From contig CM068587.1 of assembly GCA_035048485.1 (NCBI GenBank), positions 29,220,534-29,284,533 of the forward strand: DNA of 64,000 nt. The letters run 5' to 3'. The notes below the pieces were generated by a model. It worked only from the letters and a program-made list of their open reading frames with translations. It searched no databases and was not told the DNA's origin. How positions within the stretch are numbered: the stretch's first letter is position 1; every line of letters begins with the position of its first letter. The position numbers and the translations under genes are program-made. Below are positions 1 through 7,530 of the stretch, one piece after another. This stretch comes from Pteria penguin (taxonomy: Eukaryota > Mollusca > Bivalvia > Pterioida > Pteriidae).

Positions 1-545
1 TATTGTTGCAAACGGACAACAAAACAGTAGCAGCGTACATAAACAAAATTGGGGGTACAAGGTCTCCTATTTTGTTAGATCTTGCGAGTCATCTATGGGA
101 CTGGACTTTTCAAAGAGAGATAACTCTAACAGCGAATATCTCCCAGGGCATTTGAATACAAATCCCGATTGGCAAAGTCGAACTTTTATCGATTCAAGCA
201 ATTGGAAACTAAATCGGTGTATTTTCACAAGTCTACAAAAAGTCATGGGTCATTTCTCGATAGATCTATTCACGGACAGAACAAATGCTCAGATGAGCAG
301 GTATTTCAGTTGGACACCAGACCAGTAGGCGGAAGCTACCGATGCTCTAGTCCAGCCTTGGGCTCCGGGCCTAACTTATGCTTTTCCCCCGTTTTGCCTA
401 ATAGGTCGATATCTTATGAAAGTGAAAGAGGGAAAATGTCAAATAGTTATTGTAACCCCGACATGGCAAACTCAGCCACGGTATCCTTTGATACTTCACA
501 TGTAAATAGAAACGCCGATTCTATTGCCAATGAATCTGAAAACTA
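1..545 (+). pseudogene. DIRS retroelement, RNase H region (fragment)
   Basis: Decayed pol segment of a DIRS-type (tyrosine-recombinase) retrotransposon. Read across two frames it shows the DIRS RNase H signature: a TDN...VAAYINK motif at the left edge, a GGTRSP stretch, then PGHLN followed by DWQSR, and downstream a YFSW.PDQ...ATDAL segment and a proline/tryptophan-rich VTPTWQ region. The frame changes at about 100 and 300, so no intact product is possible. The window starts inside the element, so the reverse transcriptase lies off the left edge. The order RNase H then recombinase is the standard DIRS order. Confidence 0.8.
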
Positions 546-769
546 ATATCTCCGACAGGCGACACTCACCCTCTCATAATGAACAAAACATTACAATTAG
601 CAGGATGGAAGGTCTCAGGCGATCCTACTCTACAAGAGGATTATCGGAGGAAGTTAAGCAACTTCTCTTCCGCGCCTGGCCTCCAGGTACAAAATCAGCT
701 TATGATAGTGCCTGGAAGAAGTGTGGCATAGCTGATGTATACAACGGGAAATGGGTCCCTTTTCAGCAC
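546..769 (+). pseudogene. DIRS tyrosine recombinase, N-terminal part, cut at 769
   Basis: The reading frame here gives the N-terminal core-binding region of a DIRS tyrosine recombinase: a GLR..Y...GLS segment, LL..AWPPGTKSAYDSAWKK, and, after a one-base frame change near 735, a stretch ending in a GPFSA motif. The match stops at about 769, exactly where the viral inverted repeat begins. The C-terminal half of the same kind of protein resumes in the same orientation at about 15,590, so one DIRS copy was probably interrupted by the viral element. About 400 bp of the middle is missing. Confidence 0.7.
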
Positions 770-972
770 ATTCTCCTACCGGGTGGATGATCTTGTCTCT
801 CTTCCTCGGGTTCTCTTTTCACGACCGTGGCGTTGTGTGGTACTTGTGGCTCAATTTTGATATCATCGCCCGACTCTCTATTTCGTAAGATAACACGGCC
901 GATGGCCGGCTCATGGATCGTGTAGATCAACCTTCTCTCCCAATCAATCGTGATTTTGATACTCGCTTCCAT
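770..972 (-). pseudogene. Truncated left copy of the terminal-repeat gene
   Basis: Left duplicate of the gene at 15,110-15,418. It starts at the same ATG (reads MEASIKITIDWERR) and keeps the first 67 or so codons with only two visible amino-acid differences (Asp/Asn and Leu/His), then runs into DIRS sequence and stops after a few foreign codons near 763. The Arg-rich tail ending in a CPLC motif and the histone-type stem-loop present on the right are lost. It is a casualty of the left-end truncation and is unlikely to give a normal product. Confidence 0.75.
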
Positions 973-1026
973 GTTGTCGAAAAAAAATAAAAATTTTTCA
1001 GGTAAAGTACTAGAACATATTCTGAA

Positions 1027-1230
1027 GTATATATACTAATGTAAACGCGGACGTGTAAGGAAACACCTTTTTGGTAACATAAACATTCTAATGTAAAACA
1101 TAAACAATTTAAATTCAATCTAACATAAAACGCGGACGTGTAAGGAAACACCTTTTTGGTAACATAAACAAAGTCTTGAAATATTCTCATTTTTGCGGAC
1201 GTGTAAGGAAACACCCTTTTTCAGTATAAA
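1027..1230. promoter_or_regulatory. Bidirectional promoter in left inverted repeat, three 20-bp motifs
   Basis: Three copies of GTGTTTCCTTACACGTCCGC lie on the minus strand at 1047-1066, 1132-1151 and 1195-1214. A TATA-like GTATATATAC at 1027-1036 faces the minus-strand gene at 972, and TATAAA at 1225-1230 faces the plus-strand gene starting at 1302. The arrangement is mirrored at the right end. The motif repeats are spaced 63-85 bp, each followed by a conserved TTTTTGGTAACATAAACA-like stretch. Confidence 0.75.
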
Positions 1231-1301
1231 TAATAAGATTTTTTCTAGAGAAGCGCCAGTTTTGAATCGAGATTTTTCGAATCAAGATTTTCGTATTAAA
1301 G

Positions 1302-1832
1302 ATGAGTTCTTTATACAGTATGGAGCAGTTTTCAATTAGATTAAGGGAAATTTCGGAGAAACACAGATTAAAAGCATTGGAGTTGGTGGAGATGGCCGAT
1401 AATTTGGATGAAATTGCTAATGAAATTAGCAATCTAATCGAAAAGAAAAGAGAGGAAGAACAGAAAAAGGAGACAAGAAGTACAGTTAGACAGGTGGTGA
1501 CCTTAAGACCATTTAGCTGGAGGCCCAATCAACATCACGGGCCTCCGAACTACCCGCCACCCCCTCCACCACCACAAGTACCAGTACTGACAGCAGCACC
1601 GGCAAGGCCACCACCACCGGTAAGACCACCACCACCGGCAGCGGCAGCACAACCAGCTCCTGTAGCGACAGAAGATTGGGAGGCTGAAATTCTATCACAG
1701 TCTCCCGAACCTCCGTTCCAGCCGGAACTTTTGCAGTTTACCTCCCGTCCTCTAGCAGCACTTTCTCGTGCTGCTAGAAGACGGGCATTGTCGTGCCCGG
1801 CGTGTGGCTCCCGCAATTGCAGGGGTCACTGA
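1302..1832 (+). CDS. Accessory protein: coiled coil, proline-rich middle, CPxC tail
   Basis: 176-residue product of unknown function. Residues 1-60 are charged and helical (coiled-coil-like, ending in KKREEEQKKE). Residues 75-125 are a proline/alanine tract with runs of prolines. The C-terminus is Arg-rich and ends in CPACGSRNCRGH, which could bind zinc. A TATA box lies 72 bp upstream inside the left inverted repeat. The first AUG downstream is used, and the gene starts just inside the repeat. It ends in a histone-type stem-loop rather than a poly(A) signal. Its tail resembles the ARRHCPLCW end of the right terminal gene, so the two may be related. I do not recognise a known family. Confidence 0.75.
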   Translation: MSSLYSMEQFSIRLREISEKHRLKALELVEMADNLDEIANEISNLIEKKREEEQKKETRSTVRQVVTLRPFSWRPNQHHGPPNYPPPPPPPQVPVLTAAPARPPPPVRPPPPAAAAQPAPVATEDWEAEILSQSPEPPFQPELLQFTSRPLAALSRAARRRALSCPACGSRNCRGH

Positions 1833-1854
1833 GTTCTTTAAAAGAACTAAAAAC

Positions 1855-1888
1855 GGCCCTTTTTAGGGCCACCATATCTTAAGAAAAG
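1855..1888 (+). terminator. Histone-type 3' processing signal (stem-loop plus downstream element)
   Basis: Twenty-two nucleotides after the TGA at 1830-1832 is a perfect 6-bp stem with a UUUU loop, GGCCCTTTTTAGGGCC (1855-1870), followed directly by ACCA and then AAGAAAAG at 1881-1888. The metazoan histone consensus is GGYYYU-UHHH-ARRRCC, then ACCA and a purine-rich element 10-15 nt downstream. No AATAAA occurs between the stop codon and the loop. Confidence 0.8.
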
Positions 1889-1970
1889 TAGCCAAATGGT
1901 CGATGCAATACTACAAAATTGAAAAGTAACTCGAGGGTTGATGCAATAACAAAAACACGGTAAGTCTTAT

Positions 1971-1987
1971 TTTATTATGATTTTATT
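1971..1987 (-). terminator. Poly(A) signals for the minus-strand genes at 2059-2945
   Basis: TTTATT on the plus strand at 1971-1976 and again at 1982-1987 gives two AATAAA hexamers on the minus strand, about 70-90 nt past the stop codon of the gene ending at 2059. This contrasts with the histone-type end of the convergent gene at 1302-1832. Confidence 0.55.
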
Positions 1988-2058
1988 ATGATTTTATTTA
2001 CATAGCAATGGCAGAATGTTTATCATTATTATTTTACATATTTCGACATACAAAATGT

Positions 2059-2334
2059 TTACACAGTCACTGGTCTTAATCTCATGAGTCTATCTTTCAC
2101 TCTATCTAAGGAGTCTTTGAATACATCGTTTCCGAATTTTCGGCACAGATCTTTAGTAAAGAGTTCTAACACGTATAGTTTTGTTTCGGACACTCTTCCG
2201 TCTTTAAACATGGCGATCACTACTTCGTGATAGTCCCTCAAGTTTTTGATTTCGGATAACATTTCTCTCCATTGCGAACGTCTAAGGATGGTTAAAGAGA
2301 ACCAAATCTGCCACTGTAGTAGTCTCGACAACAT
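2059..2334 (-). CDS. Small unknown viral protein
   Basis: 91-residue reading frame, helical and basic, with a hydrophobic start (LLQWQIWFSLTI). It starts 38 nt past the stop codon of the gene at 2373-2945 on the same strand and shares its promoter and poly(A) region, so it may be the second cistron or a piece of the same gene separated by mutation. No recognised domain. Confidence in translation is moderate because an alternative is that the upstream gene once continued into this frame. Confidence 0.45.
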   Translation of the reverse strand: MLSRLLQWQIWFSLTILRRSQWREMLSEIKNLRDYHEVVIAMFKDGRVSETKLYVLELFTKDLCRKFGNDVFKDSLDRVKDRLMRLRPVTV

Positions 2335-2372
2335 GACGGTAACTGATCGAGTTTCTATTACGACTCTGTCTT

Positions 2373-2945
2373 TTAAGAGAGCATTTTTTCGCCTCGATGT
2401 AAGGCTTCGTTATAGTTCCTACACTTCGAACAGATTTCTAACATGGGTTGATTTTGGTGATCTTCTTCCCCGATGCAATCGGGATGAACGGCGAAGTATT
2501 CCACTCGGAACGGCGTATGGTCGTCGTCTTCCGAATCGGATAGTTCTTGATTTTGCGGTTTGCTCATAGTGACATCCTTTTCTTCTTGATTTTGCGGTTT
2601 GCTCATAGTGACATCCTTTTTTTCTTCTTCGTATCGATAGACTCTGTGCATGGATATGATCGTCAAATCTTTCAAAGTCACGATCATTTCTTCCCAAGCA
2701 TCGTATACCAGATCGAATGCCTTGCGAGTGTTTTTGATATTGAGACATTGTAGCAGTGCTTTCAAGTTCACGTTACGCTTTTCAGGTTCGAAGCGTATAA
2801 ATAGATTCCACAACATCCTTTGAATGAGATCACTGGCACACTGGGTGTATACTTCTGCTGGCGACATAGCATAGACGAACTGTAAATTGATCTTGAGGTC
2901 ATTGAGCCCCTGTCCTTTCAGTTCCTCATTCAAGGAATGTAACAT
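2373..2945 (-). CDS. Unknown helical viral protein with a 13-residue tandem repeat
   Basis: 190-residue product. The N-terminal 110 residues look all-helical. Then come two tandem copies of a 13-residue unit (EEKKDVTMSKPQNQ-like; DNA about 2545-2625), an acidic DSEDDDH patch and a C-terminus with CSKC. The upstream frame stays open for some 18 codons beyond the Met used here, but no in-frame ATG is seen there. A minus-strand TATA-like TATATAAAATAG lies at about 3050-3060, and a cluster of AAGGTC half-sites sits further upstream. It is set apart from the structural block and probably belongs to a regulatory or host-interaction class (inference). No family recognised. Confidence 0.6.
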   Translation of the reverse strand: MLHSLNEELKGQGLNDLKINLQFVYAMSPAEVYTQCASDLIQRMLWNLFIRFEPEKRNVNLKALLQCLNIKNTRKAFDLVYDAWEEMIVTLKDLTIISMHRVYRYEEEKKDVTMSKPQNQEEKDVTMSKPQNQELSDSEDDDHTPFRVEYFAVHPDCIGEEDHQNQPMLEICSKCRNYNEALHRGEKMLS

Positions 2946-3049
2946 GCTGGCGAATCTCTGTCTGGCAAGGTGAACATGCTCCGGGTTTGGTGTGTCGAAC
3001 GAAGTATTTATGATGAATGATGATAATGACGAGTCTTGCTTTCTTTCCC

Positions 3050-3290
3050 TATTTTATATATCTGGTTTCGACCTTGAACTTGTACTTGATGACCTTGAAC
3101 TTGTTTTTGGGTTTTTCAAAATGACCTTGAACTTGTACTGAAGGTTCTGGACTTTTCCATACGACCTTGAACTTGGGTTTTTCAAAATAACCTTGAACTT
3201 GTAATGAAGGTTCTAGATTGTTCTGTACTGGATGACCTTTTTTGTCTATACGACCTTGAACTTGTTCTATTCAAATAACCTTGTACTTGA
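3050..3290 (-). promoter_or_regulatory. Promoter with six or seven nuclear-receptor-like half-sites
   Basis: GACCTTGAACTTG, or a one-base variant, occurs at 3070, 3091, 3123, 3163, 3189 and 3252, with a weaker copy near 3276. On the minus strand each reads CAAGTTCAAGGTC, containing the TTCAAGGTC(A/G) site bound by monomeric NR5A/ERR-type receptors. A TATA box at about 3055 lies between the cluster and the gene starting at 2945. The repeats may have arisen by local duplication, but the core is the conserved part. Confidence 0.55.
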
Positions 3291-3320
3291 GACAAACAAG
3301 AAGAATATGTTTTGAATCAA

Positions 3321-3326
3321 TTTATT
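3321..3326 (-). terminator. Poly(A) signal for the structural gene block
   Basis: TTTATT on the plus strand gives AATAAA on the minus strand, about 220 nt past the last stop codon (3544) of the protease region. The intervening 3' untranslated stretch contains the duplicated 100-bp segment. Confidence 0.5.
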
Positions 3327-3401
3327 GTCCCGCTAACACAACGTAAAGAACAAGGATTAGGACCGTCCCTTTGTTCTTCACTTACAATGCATATGTACAA
3401 T

Positions 3402-3501
3402 CAAATATCTGTCTCACTACTTTGTTTAAACTCTGCCATTACGGCTCGGAGCGATGTCTCCATCGTCCAAGTTTGGTTATTTCGGATACTCGACAAATAT
3501 T
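3402..3501 (-). repeat. 100-bp segment duplicated in inverted orientation (copy 1)
   Basis: The reverse complement of this interval is almost identical to about 13,200-13,300, the 3' end of the zinc-knuckle gene. It contains the short hairpin CGATG-GAGA-CATCG. Here it lies downstream of the protease block and about 75 nt before an AATAAA, so in both places it sits near the end of a transcript. Confidence 0.85.
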
Positions 3502-3543
3502 TTTGTTTGATTTATACATTTTAACATAATATCATACATAATA

Positions 3544-3741
3544 TCATACATAATTAATCAAAGCTAAAACTACAATGAACAATTGAATGGCTAAAATCAT
3601 GAGTATGGAAGAAGTCAAGTCAAGGCAGACGTCACAGCAGCGGCGGGATATACGAGATTCGACGCTTTCCGGCACAAGCAAGTCTGTTTCTTCATCGTTA
3701 AAGGTCTGAGTTTTCTCGGGATCACGTTCTCTCGATACCAT
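3544..3741 (-). CDS. Possible small membrane protein overlapping the protease 3' end
   Basis: A 65-residue frame overlaps the last 43 codons of the protease in another frame. It has an acidic, charged N-terminal half, then CCDVCLDLTSS and a clear transmembrane segment (SILMILAIQLFIVVLALI) at the very end. The hydrophobic run is more protein-like than the protease's own tail in the same DNA, which suggests this frame is real, either as a separate overlapping gene or as the normal end of the protease after a frameshift. It could be an anchor for a tail-anchored product. Confidence 0.45.
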   Translation of the reverse strand: MVSRERDPEKTQTFNDEETDLLVPESVESRISRRCCDVCLDLTSSILMILAIQLFIVVLALINYV

Positions 3742-4217
3742 TGGTAAATGAAACGATCGTTGTCTTCTTTCTTCCATGTCTTCTTGGACGGGATCGGTAG
3801 GTGATACGACATCAGCCAGCGCATCATATCTGGTGTGGGTACCTTTCGACTTCTGTGGTGTAGGTAATAGATACAGTAATGTCCGCACACGGGGGTATCC
3901 CAACTTTGATAAGATACGGTATTGTAGACTAGGCTTCGACTTTTGGATCGCATGAAACGTACGATATCGCCATATGCCCATGGTGGTAATCCGTAGGAAT
4001 CGAAATATTCGGCTATCCCGTCCTCTCCGAAGTGAACACACACCCAATGTTCTCCCGGTTTATCAGCTTCGTCCGTGTTGATGACGAAAGATCGTCCGTC
4101 GCTTCCAATGGGTAAGGCGTCTCGAGGATACATGCCTCCAAAATGAGGACTCACGTATGGATCGCGAGACAGAATATCGTACAGTTGATGGGTATCCAGG
4201 GCTTTAATAGTCGACAT
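3615..4217 (-). CDS. Adenain-type cysteine protease (virion maturation)
   Basis: Processes virion precursor proteins during maturation in adenoviruses and Polinton-like viruses. The catalytic set is visible in order: His in GEHWVCVHF (residue 73 of the longer frame), Asp in EYFDSYGLPPW (89), Gln in SYQSW (120) and Cys in PVCGHYC (127). The open frame reaches 4265, but I prefer the Met at 4217 (MSTIKALDTHQLYD), because family members start close to this motif and it leaves only a 14-nt overlap with the capsid gene upstream. The length of about 200 residues fits the family. No lesion is seen in the catalytic region; the last 25 residues overlap another plausible frame. Confidence 0.9.
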   Translation of the reverse strand: MSTIKALDTHQLYDILSRDPYVSPHFGGMYPRDALPIGSDGRSFVINTDEADKPGEHWVCVHFGEDGIAEYFDSYGLPPWAYGDIVRFMRSKSRSLVYNTVSYQSWDTPVCGHYCIYYLHHRSRKVPTPDMMRWLMSYHLPIPSKKTWKKEDNDRFIYQWYRENVIPRKLRPLTMKKQTCLCRKASNLVYPAAAVTSALT

Positions 4218-5535
4218 CGATTTCCCTCTGTTTGTTGATCTGTATGACGTTGTCGAATTCTGCATACACGATGCAATTGATGACGGTCGGTAACGCTGTG
4301 CCGAACTGAAGTTCGATGCGCATGTTACCCGTTTTTACCATGTGGAATTTATCGGCTACGTGTCCGTTCTGGTCCTTGGTGAAGTCGAATCCCCAAATGG
4401 CGAAACCGTTCTTGTATTCCTGGTAGGATATGTCTGGAGCCCAATCGTCGCCGATCCTTCCCAGGGATTGGTATAAGGACATGTAAGAACGCAGGTATAG
4501 ATTGTCGTCAAAGTTCGGTTCGTAGTGTTTGGTGTGTTGGACGTCTCCGTTCAAACTGATTTCTATTTTCTCCAGATCGAAGTGTCCGAAATCGAAGGGG
4601 TTCTGATTCAAAGCTCCGTTGTAGCCTGCATTTTTCGTCATGCAAAAGAATACCCGTTTGGGTAACTGTCCGGAAAACACGTTGTCCGTGATCTTCGAAC
4701 GAGTGCCCTGTGGAATGGTAAAGGATTTCACTTCCACGCGTCTTATGGGGTATTTGGCCGTCGTGGTGTTTAACATCTGATTGACTCCTAACAGTGTCGT
4801 AGGCATGAGTCTCACTTTGCGCACGAATAAGATCATCTGTTCGATGTGAATGTTGCCGTCCTCGTTTCCCATCAGACAAAACGACGCACGAGCCCTGTTG
4901 AATCTCAAGCGGACGTCCACGCCGTTGACGATGAAATTCCCTTGTTGAAACATGTCCAGATGTATGCGATCGTACAATTCCAACCATTTACTTTGATCGA
5001 TCTTCTCGTGACGTTTGATCAGACCGCTGTTGTAGCCGGCGGCAGTCTTGTCATCCTCGTACGGGTTGATGGCATTCATGCGTCCAGCTTGATCCGTGAA
5101 CCATAAGTCGGTACTACTGATCTGTTTCCTGAGGGTCTCAGGAGTGTACGAGAGTAAAGTCTCCAAATAAGCTCGATACGGATACGTGTCGGTGCTCGGG
5201 GTGATGGTCTTGCCGTTCATGGACATGTCAATCTGCGAAAACATGCTGTGCATGATGTTGTTGACGGGAGTGACCCGCATGTCGGCGGCTAAAGCCGTTC
5301 CGTCCGCTTTCGTGACCTTGATTTTCATGTAGACGAAAGTCTGAGAAAGATCCAAAAAGTCCTCCCCGTGTCCCTTGATATCGAATTCGATCGGGGCTGT
5401 CGGATTTCGATTGTCGATGGAACTCACGTAATAAAATTCTTCCCATTGGGCTTTCTCCAACACCGTCATGGTTTGTGGAACTCGATTCAACTGTAAGCCC
5501 TCCGTCGAACACTCGCAGGATTCTCTGTGCATCAT
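4204..5535 (-). CDS. Major capsid protein (Polinton-like, probable double jelly-roll)
   Basis: 443-residue intact frame. The N-terminal region has TAPIEFDIKGHGEDFLDLSQTF-type sequence, followed by alternating beta-like segments through to the C-terminal FGTALP...VYAEFDNVIQI. This is the protein commonly annotated F54H12.2-like in invertebrate genomes and regarded as the capsid protein of adintovirus/Maverick elements; the double jelly-roll fold is inferred, not seen. It is the longest intact structural gene. It lies between the core-protein gene, whose stop codon overlaps its ATGATG start, and the protease, the usual virion-gene neighbourhood. That it stays open while neighbours are broken suggests recent inactivation of the element. 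Confidence 0.85.
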   Translation of the reverse strand: MMHRESCECSTEGLQLNRVPQTMTVLEKAQWEEFYYVSSIDNRNPTAPIEFDIKGHGEDFLDLSQTFVYMKIKVTKADGTALAADMRVTPVNNIMHSMFSQIDMSMNGKTITPSTDTYPYRAYLETLLSYTPETLRKQISSTDLWFTDQAGRMNAINPYEDDKTAAGYNSGLIKRHEKIDQSKWLELYDRIHLDMFQQGNFIVNGVDVRLRFNRARASFCLMGNEDGNIHIEQMILFVRKVRLMPTTLLGVNQMLNTTTAKYPIRRVEVKSFTIPQGTRSKITDNVFSGQLPKRVFFCMTKNAGYNGALNQNPFDFGHFDLEKIEISLNGDVQHTKHYEPNFDDNLYLRSYMSLYQSLGRIGDDWAPDISYQEYKNGFAIWGFDFTKDQNGHVADKFHMVKTGNMRIELQFGTALPTVINCIVYAEFDNVIQINKQREIDVDY

Positions 5536-6152
5536 CTTAATCGAATATGTCTAACGTTCTTCTCTTGATAGATCTCAGTCTTTTCTTGGCAGATTTCAGT
5601 TTTCTCTGGATTGGTCCTGCGGATATTAGCGCACCCAACTTTCTTCTGACACGTCCTTTTCCAGACTGACGTTTCTTTCCGACAGCTCTTCTTTTTATGG
5701 GAGCCCGGGGCACCTGCTTTCTTGACCGGATTTGCACGTTTGACTCCTGCCGTGGTGGGAGTTCTTTTGACGGGATTATGACGTTTGACGACTTCTGTGA
5801 GAGCTCGTCTGACACCTTCCTCGGTCGGTCTGGCTCTCTTGGGTTTCGGCATCACCACGCTGGTGAATACGTCGGAAGGTGCCGACGACAGAATGTTGCT
5901 AGCCGTTTCTCTGCCGTGATGTAAAAAGGCATCTTTCCAGTTTCTTTTTCGATTCACGATGTCTAGTCCCGCGTTGAGTGCTCCTTTCAATACTTTCCTA
6001 CCCCCTTTTTTGAGAACGGACAAGGCTATATCCTTAAATCCCGATCCCGTCTGCCCTCTTCTTCGTCGTCCTTGACCTCCTTGTCCCATGAGTGCGGGTA
6101 AAATCGCTGGTAATACCGACTCAGCTATCGCCAATCCGGGGCCCATCATCAT
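5532..6152 (-). CDS. Basic virion core-like protein, C-terminus in two possible frames
   Basis: 206-residue frame. It opens with a hydrophobic stretch (MMMGPGLAIAESVLPAILPALMGQGGQ), then a GSGFKDIALSVLKKGG helix region, then a Lys/Arg/Pro-rich tail with KRTPTTAGVKR-type repeats, typical of DNA-binding or pVI/pVII-like virion proteins. An overlapping frame at 5537-5815 gives an even more regular Arg/Lys tail ending in RTLDIFD, the kind of ending I associate with this family, so a one-base shift near 5700-5800 is likely. Gene spacing is tight: its start overlaps the penton-like region and its stop overlaps the capsid start. DNA binding is inferred from composition. Confidence 0.65.
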   Translation of the reverse strand: MMMGPGLAIAESVLPAILPALMGQGGQGRRRRGQTGSGFKDIALSVLKKGGRKVLKGALNAGLDIVNRKRNWKDAFLHHGRETASNILSSAPSDVFTSVVMPKPKRARPTEEGVRRALTEVVKRHNPVKRTPTTAGVKRANPVKKAGAPGSHKKKSCRKETSVWKRTCQKKVGCANIRRTNPEKTEICQEKTEIYQEKNVRHIRLR

Positions 6153-6225
6153 TTTGGCGCAGACCTATCAGGGGACCCAAGCCCCGACCTCTCTGACGGG
6201 CCACCCCTCGATGAACAATCATGGT

Positions 6226-7217
6226 TTAAATGTAGCGCTTCTGACGAAAATGTAGTTTCATGATGACTTTGCCGTTGAAGAATCCCCAATCCGTCGTATA
6301 TATGGATGTCCAAGGTATCGAGGAGGGTTTTGGCCAGAGGTATGTATTCCACCAGGCGCGGTTCCCAATGTCCGTGCGAGTTTGCATCGGTGTCGACCCT
6401 TTGTTGTTTGAAAGGTACGATGCGTAAGAGCTGTAGGTTCTTGGATCCGACGATCTGTGATCGCGTGATGTTGTTATACAGGTACAGGGCACTCATTCCT
6501 ATGTAGAGATCCGGAGTCACTACGCCGTAGGTCGTCTTGGTCATCCACGAGGGATCCGAATCGATCGTGAATCCCAACATGTGCACCAGAGCCGGACATA
6601 ATCGGACGGGATAGATGAATTTGGTACCGTGATCGGGTCCCTTGACCAACAACTGTACTCGATTGAAGGTCTTCAAATACTCGAACTTCAGCTCTCTGAA
6701 ATCGGTCTCGTTTTCGTCTGCCAACCCTTTCAAGATGCTTCCGAATCCGTGTTTAAGTACGTGATTCAATTCCGCCAATACTCCTTCGATGGAACTGTAA
6801 AATCCCGTCATGATTTTGACTCGGTAGGTCACGCCCACGATGGGGATGCTGAAACTGGGGGGGGGGGGGAGGGGGCGATGGGAACACGTATGTCGGGACG
6901 GTCGGCGGCACTGAACGGTAAGCTGTTGGTGAGCTTTTCAATCTTGAAACGCTCAGAAGGACTCGGTGTCACGGAAAGTAACTGGGTACGATGATCTCCA
7001 TGTAGTTGCCTCCCTCTTTGACGTTTTCCACGGTGATGGGATAAACGATCTCGCTCAATCCTACTTCCCATTCCCCGTCGTCTAAGTCCATCATCTGAGG
7101 TAAGTGTGTACGGAAAGAAGACAGGGTGTTGTTCGGAAAGGTTTCCAAAGATCCATCGCTGGGTAATGTCATGTAGAAACTCATGTTAACGTCTTCTCCA
7201 ATCGCGATCGCATCCAA
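6226..7217 (-). pseudogene. Penton-like minor capsid protein, broken by frameshifts
   Basis: The N-terminal 82 residues (MSFYMTLPSDGS...GEWEVGLSEIVYP) match the start of the minor capsid/penton-like protein found beside the capsid gene in these elements. The frame is lost near 6985, again at a 13-G run (6857-6869), and again near 6290. Frame 6149-6838 holds the central part (VKIMTGFYSSIEGVL...), and a third frame ends naturally at 6226 with a GKVIMKLHFRQKR motif. All pieces are collinear. The homopolymer and the single-base nature of the shifts could reflect decay or consensus errors. Role: vertex capsid component (inferred from family and position). Confidence 0.75.
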
Positions 7218-7248
7218 TTTGATTGTTTCATCTTGGGACTGGGCATTA

Positions 7249-7530
7249 TTACCCCAAACTTCCGCTCAGCATCACCATCCAAAATTCTCTGTTGTCTTGT
7301 CCCAAAGCCAGACAAATGATGCCTGCCAAGATGACCGTCATCGCCGCGAACGCTTGGGTGAAAAATACGATCTCGCTTCTAGGTACCGCTTCGCCACACC
7401 ACTTCCATGAATGTACGATGTTATTGTTGTTGTTGTTGTTGATAGGTGGTATCGGACTCTCCTCTACGTCAATGCGATGAGGTTCTGATGAGGAATCCAT
7501 GAATCGAAACTGGGTGGATAACCTTTCCAC
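7249..7530 (-). CDS. Small viral membrane protein, probably frameshifted at its end
   Basis: 93-residue frame with a poly-Asn tract from a GTT/AAC microsatellite, then CGEAVPRSEIVFFTQAF leading into a hydrophobic segment (AAMTVILAGIICLALG) and a second weaker one. The CxxxVPRSE...FF pattern plus one or two membrane helices is a standard small gene next to the integrase in this element family. The stop comes directly after SGSLG, and a different frame continues for about 15 codons with an MPSPKMK-like tail, so the natural C-terminus has probably been lost to a one-base deletion near 7248. Function unknown; perhaps a virion membrane or entry component. Confidence 0.6.
   Translation of the reverse strand: MERLSTQFRFMDSSSEPHRIDVEESPIPPINNNNNNNIVHSWKWCGEAVPRSEIVFFTQAFAAMTVILAGIICLALGQDNREFWMVMLSGSLG

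Larger units (their letters stand above)
770..1291. repeat. Left inverted repeat of the viral element
   Basis: This segment is the reverse complement of 14,715-15,312 with few mismatches. It starts at the ATTCTCC shared with the right copy and ends just before the divergent sequence preceding the start codon at 1302. It is shorter than the right copy because it carries three rather than four copies of the 20-bp promoter motif. It contains the first part of the terminal gene (minus strand) and a bidirectional promoter. The outer end is abrupt: the right copy continues about 100 bp further into the same gene. Confidence 0.9.

Noticed and set aside
1513..1816. Gly- or Val/Leu-rich minus-strand frames
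   Set aside because: Antisense of the proline-rich tract of the 1302-1832 gene.
1855..1870. Stem-loop as a bacterial-type intrinsic terminator
   Set aside because: The locus is eukaryotic; the exact stem and loop lengths, ACCA flank and downstream purine element fit histone processing instead.
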